Assembly (NCBI GenBank): GCA_021797415.1
Contig: JAJZZT010000190.1
Span: forward strand, 1 to 6,395
DNA: 6,395 nucleotides
Direction: 5' to 3'
Source of the DNA: Bacillota bacterium
Lineage (GTDB): Bacteria > Bacillota > Bacilli > Alicyclobacillales > SLC66
Under the pieces are notes generated by a model. It was given only the letters and a program-made list of their open reading frames with translations. It did not search any database and was not told where the DNA came from. Made by a program: the position numbers and the translations under genes. Positions 6,047-6,395 of this stretch are shown here, piece by piece; position 1 is the stretch's first letter, and each line of letters starts with the position of its first letter.

Positions 6047-6326
6047 AGGTTGTTCAAAAAGGGGGCAGAACTCTCCGGCGCATGGCCGCGTCATCGCCAG
6101 AAATGCTCCCTTACGTACCCAAAAACGTACGCGCGGGGACATGGGATAACACCAATTCCGGCAGGCGTGTTACAGTACATTTCGTGTCCGATTAGAGCCT
6201 CGGATACAAAATGTGGAACCATTGCGCCTGCAAAGAGGACTTTATCCCATGTCCCCTAGGTCCGCATTTCTGGCTGCTTCCTTGCTCTGCGCGAATCTTA
6301 CCTGACCCCTTTTGGAACACGCTCTT
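6047..6326. repeat. 284-bp tandem repeat, unit C
   Basis: This is the second unit, about 99% identical to unit B. Its right terminus is complete (gaacacgctctt) where that of B is broken at gaacacgtttt. Near-identity means the duplication is recent or kept uniform by gene conversion. Confidence 0.85.
6135..6256. repeat. 122-bp palindromic insert (REPIN-like) in unit C
   Basis: It is identical to the insert in unit B, with the 15-bp inverted ends at 6135-6149 and 6242-6256 and the same internal pairings. It was evidently copied together with the unit rather than inserted separately. Confidence 0.78.
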
Positions 6327-6360
6327 CTTGCCTGACCCCATTTTGAACACGCTCTTATAA
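6301..6360. repeat. Two tandem 30-nt right-terminus repeats
   Basis: Bases 6301-6330 and 6331-6360 share 24 of 30 positions, with the first 26 differing only twice. Each contains cctgacccc, then gaacacgctctt, the right end of the mobile element. The second is the outer end next to the TAT duplication, so the locus holds a remnant of an additional copy or a duplicated end. Confidence 0.75.
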
Positions 6361-6395
6361 TAGCGTTTTTGCCGCATAAAAAGCGCGCTGTCAAG
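6359..6395. other. Native sequence right of the element, possible former TPR promoter region
   Basis: This AT-rich stretch holds TTGACA on the minus strand near the window edge (about 6388-6393) and TATTAT next to the element, but about 26 nt apart, too far for one promoter. It would have joined directly to the TPR ribosome binding site before insertion. A weak gcgttttt/aaaaagcgc pairing is also present. No gene is visible. Confidence 0.25.

Larger units (their letters stand above)
5761..6355. mobile_element. MITE-like element locus, tandem right-hand copies (B and C)
   Basis: The outer ends are AGAGGTTGTTCAAAAAGGGG (left) and a right end whose reverse complement matches the left at 20 of 25 positions. 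The whole is flanked by TAT (5758-5760 and 6356-6358), the same 3-bp duplication size as copy A. Inside are two units in the same orientation plus an extra right terminus. The inner junction (about 6038-6046) lacks the CTCT end of the first unit and the AGA start of the second, so these are not two independent intact insertions side by side. Small open frames here are products of the repeat, not genes. The locus replaces the upstream region of the TPR gene. Confidence 0.72.

Noticed and set aside
5927..6259. Plus-strand 110-codon frame with an internally repeated peptide
   Set aside because: The repetition simply follows the 284-bp tandem DNA repeat, and there is no good ribosome binding site.
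5763..6326. Possible CRISPR array
   Set aside because: The repeat unit is 284 bp, there are only two units and no short unique spacers; it is a duplicated mobile element.
6192..6377. Minus-strand 61-codon frame across the element end
   Set aside because: It consists of terminus repeats translated into a Lys/Gly/Ser-rich peptide and has no start signal of note.

Overview
The window looks like a piece of a moderately high-GC Bacillota chromosome, most like an Alicyclobacillaceae or Paenibacillaceae type of organism. This rests on a DUF4855-type protein, purine-rich GGAGG ribosome binding sites, frequent GTG/TTG starts, a PspA/YbjQ gene group and small palindromic repeats of the kind common in such genomes. 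The placement is an inference from gene content; no rRNA or other marker is present.

Left part (1-1543, + strand): the 3' end of a gene for a DUF4855 protein with an N-terminal discoidin-like beta domain. The reading frame is open to the window edge, so the true start lies upstream. At 1584-1631 a near-perfect stem-loop separates this gene from the convergent minus-strand cluster.

Centre (1685-4658, - strand): a compact four-gene operon. In transcription order it holds a 129-residue protein of unknown function, a 328-residue protein with two tandem YbjQ/UPF0145-like domains, a 272-residue protein with two more such domains, and a 205-residue PspA/IM30-type coiled coil. Gaps are 44, 89 and 27 nt and every gene has its own plausible Shine-Dalgarno site. 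A sigma-A-like promoter lies at 4687-4717. The natural inference is one membrane or envelope-stress module in which YbjQ-like assemblies work with a PspA-type membrane-remodelling protein.

Right part (4717-6395): a TPR (ST7-like) protein gene on the minus strand sits between direct copies of a non-coding mobile element resembling a MITE. The elements have AGAG...CTCT ends, about 25-bp imperfect terminal inverted repeats and 3-bp target duplications (TCA for one copy, TAT for the other locus). The left copy sits exactly on the TPR stop codon, which it duplicated along with the -35 context of the downstream operon. The right locus is a tandem array of two 284-bp units that differ at three positions. 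Each element copy carries a second palindromic insert with GGGGACATGGGAT ends. That insert occupies one position in the left copy and another in the right units, so the locus records nested insertions. No transposase gene is visible; mobilisation would have to be in trans.
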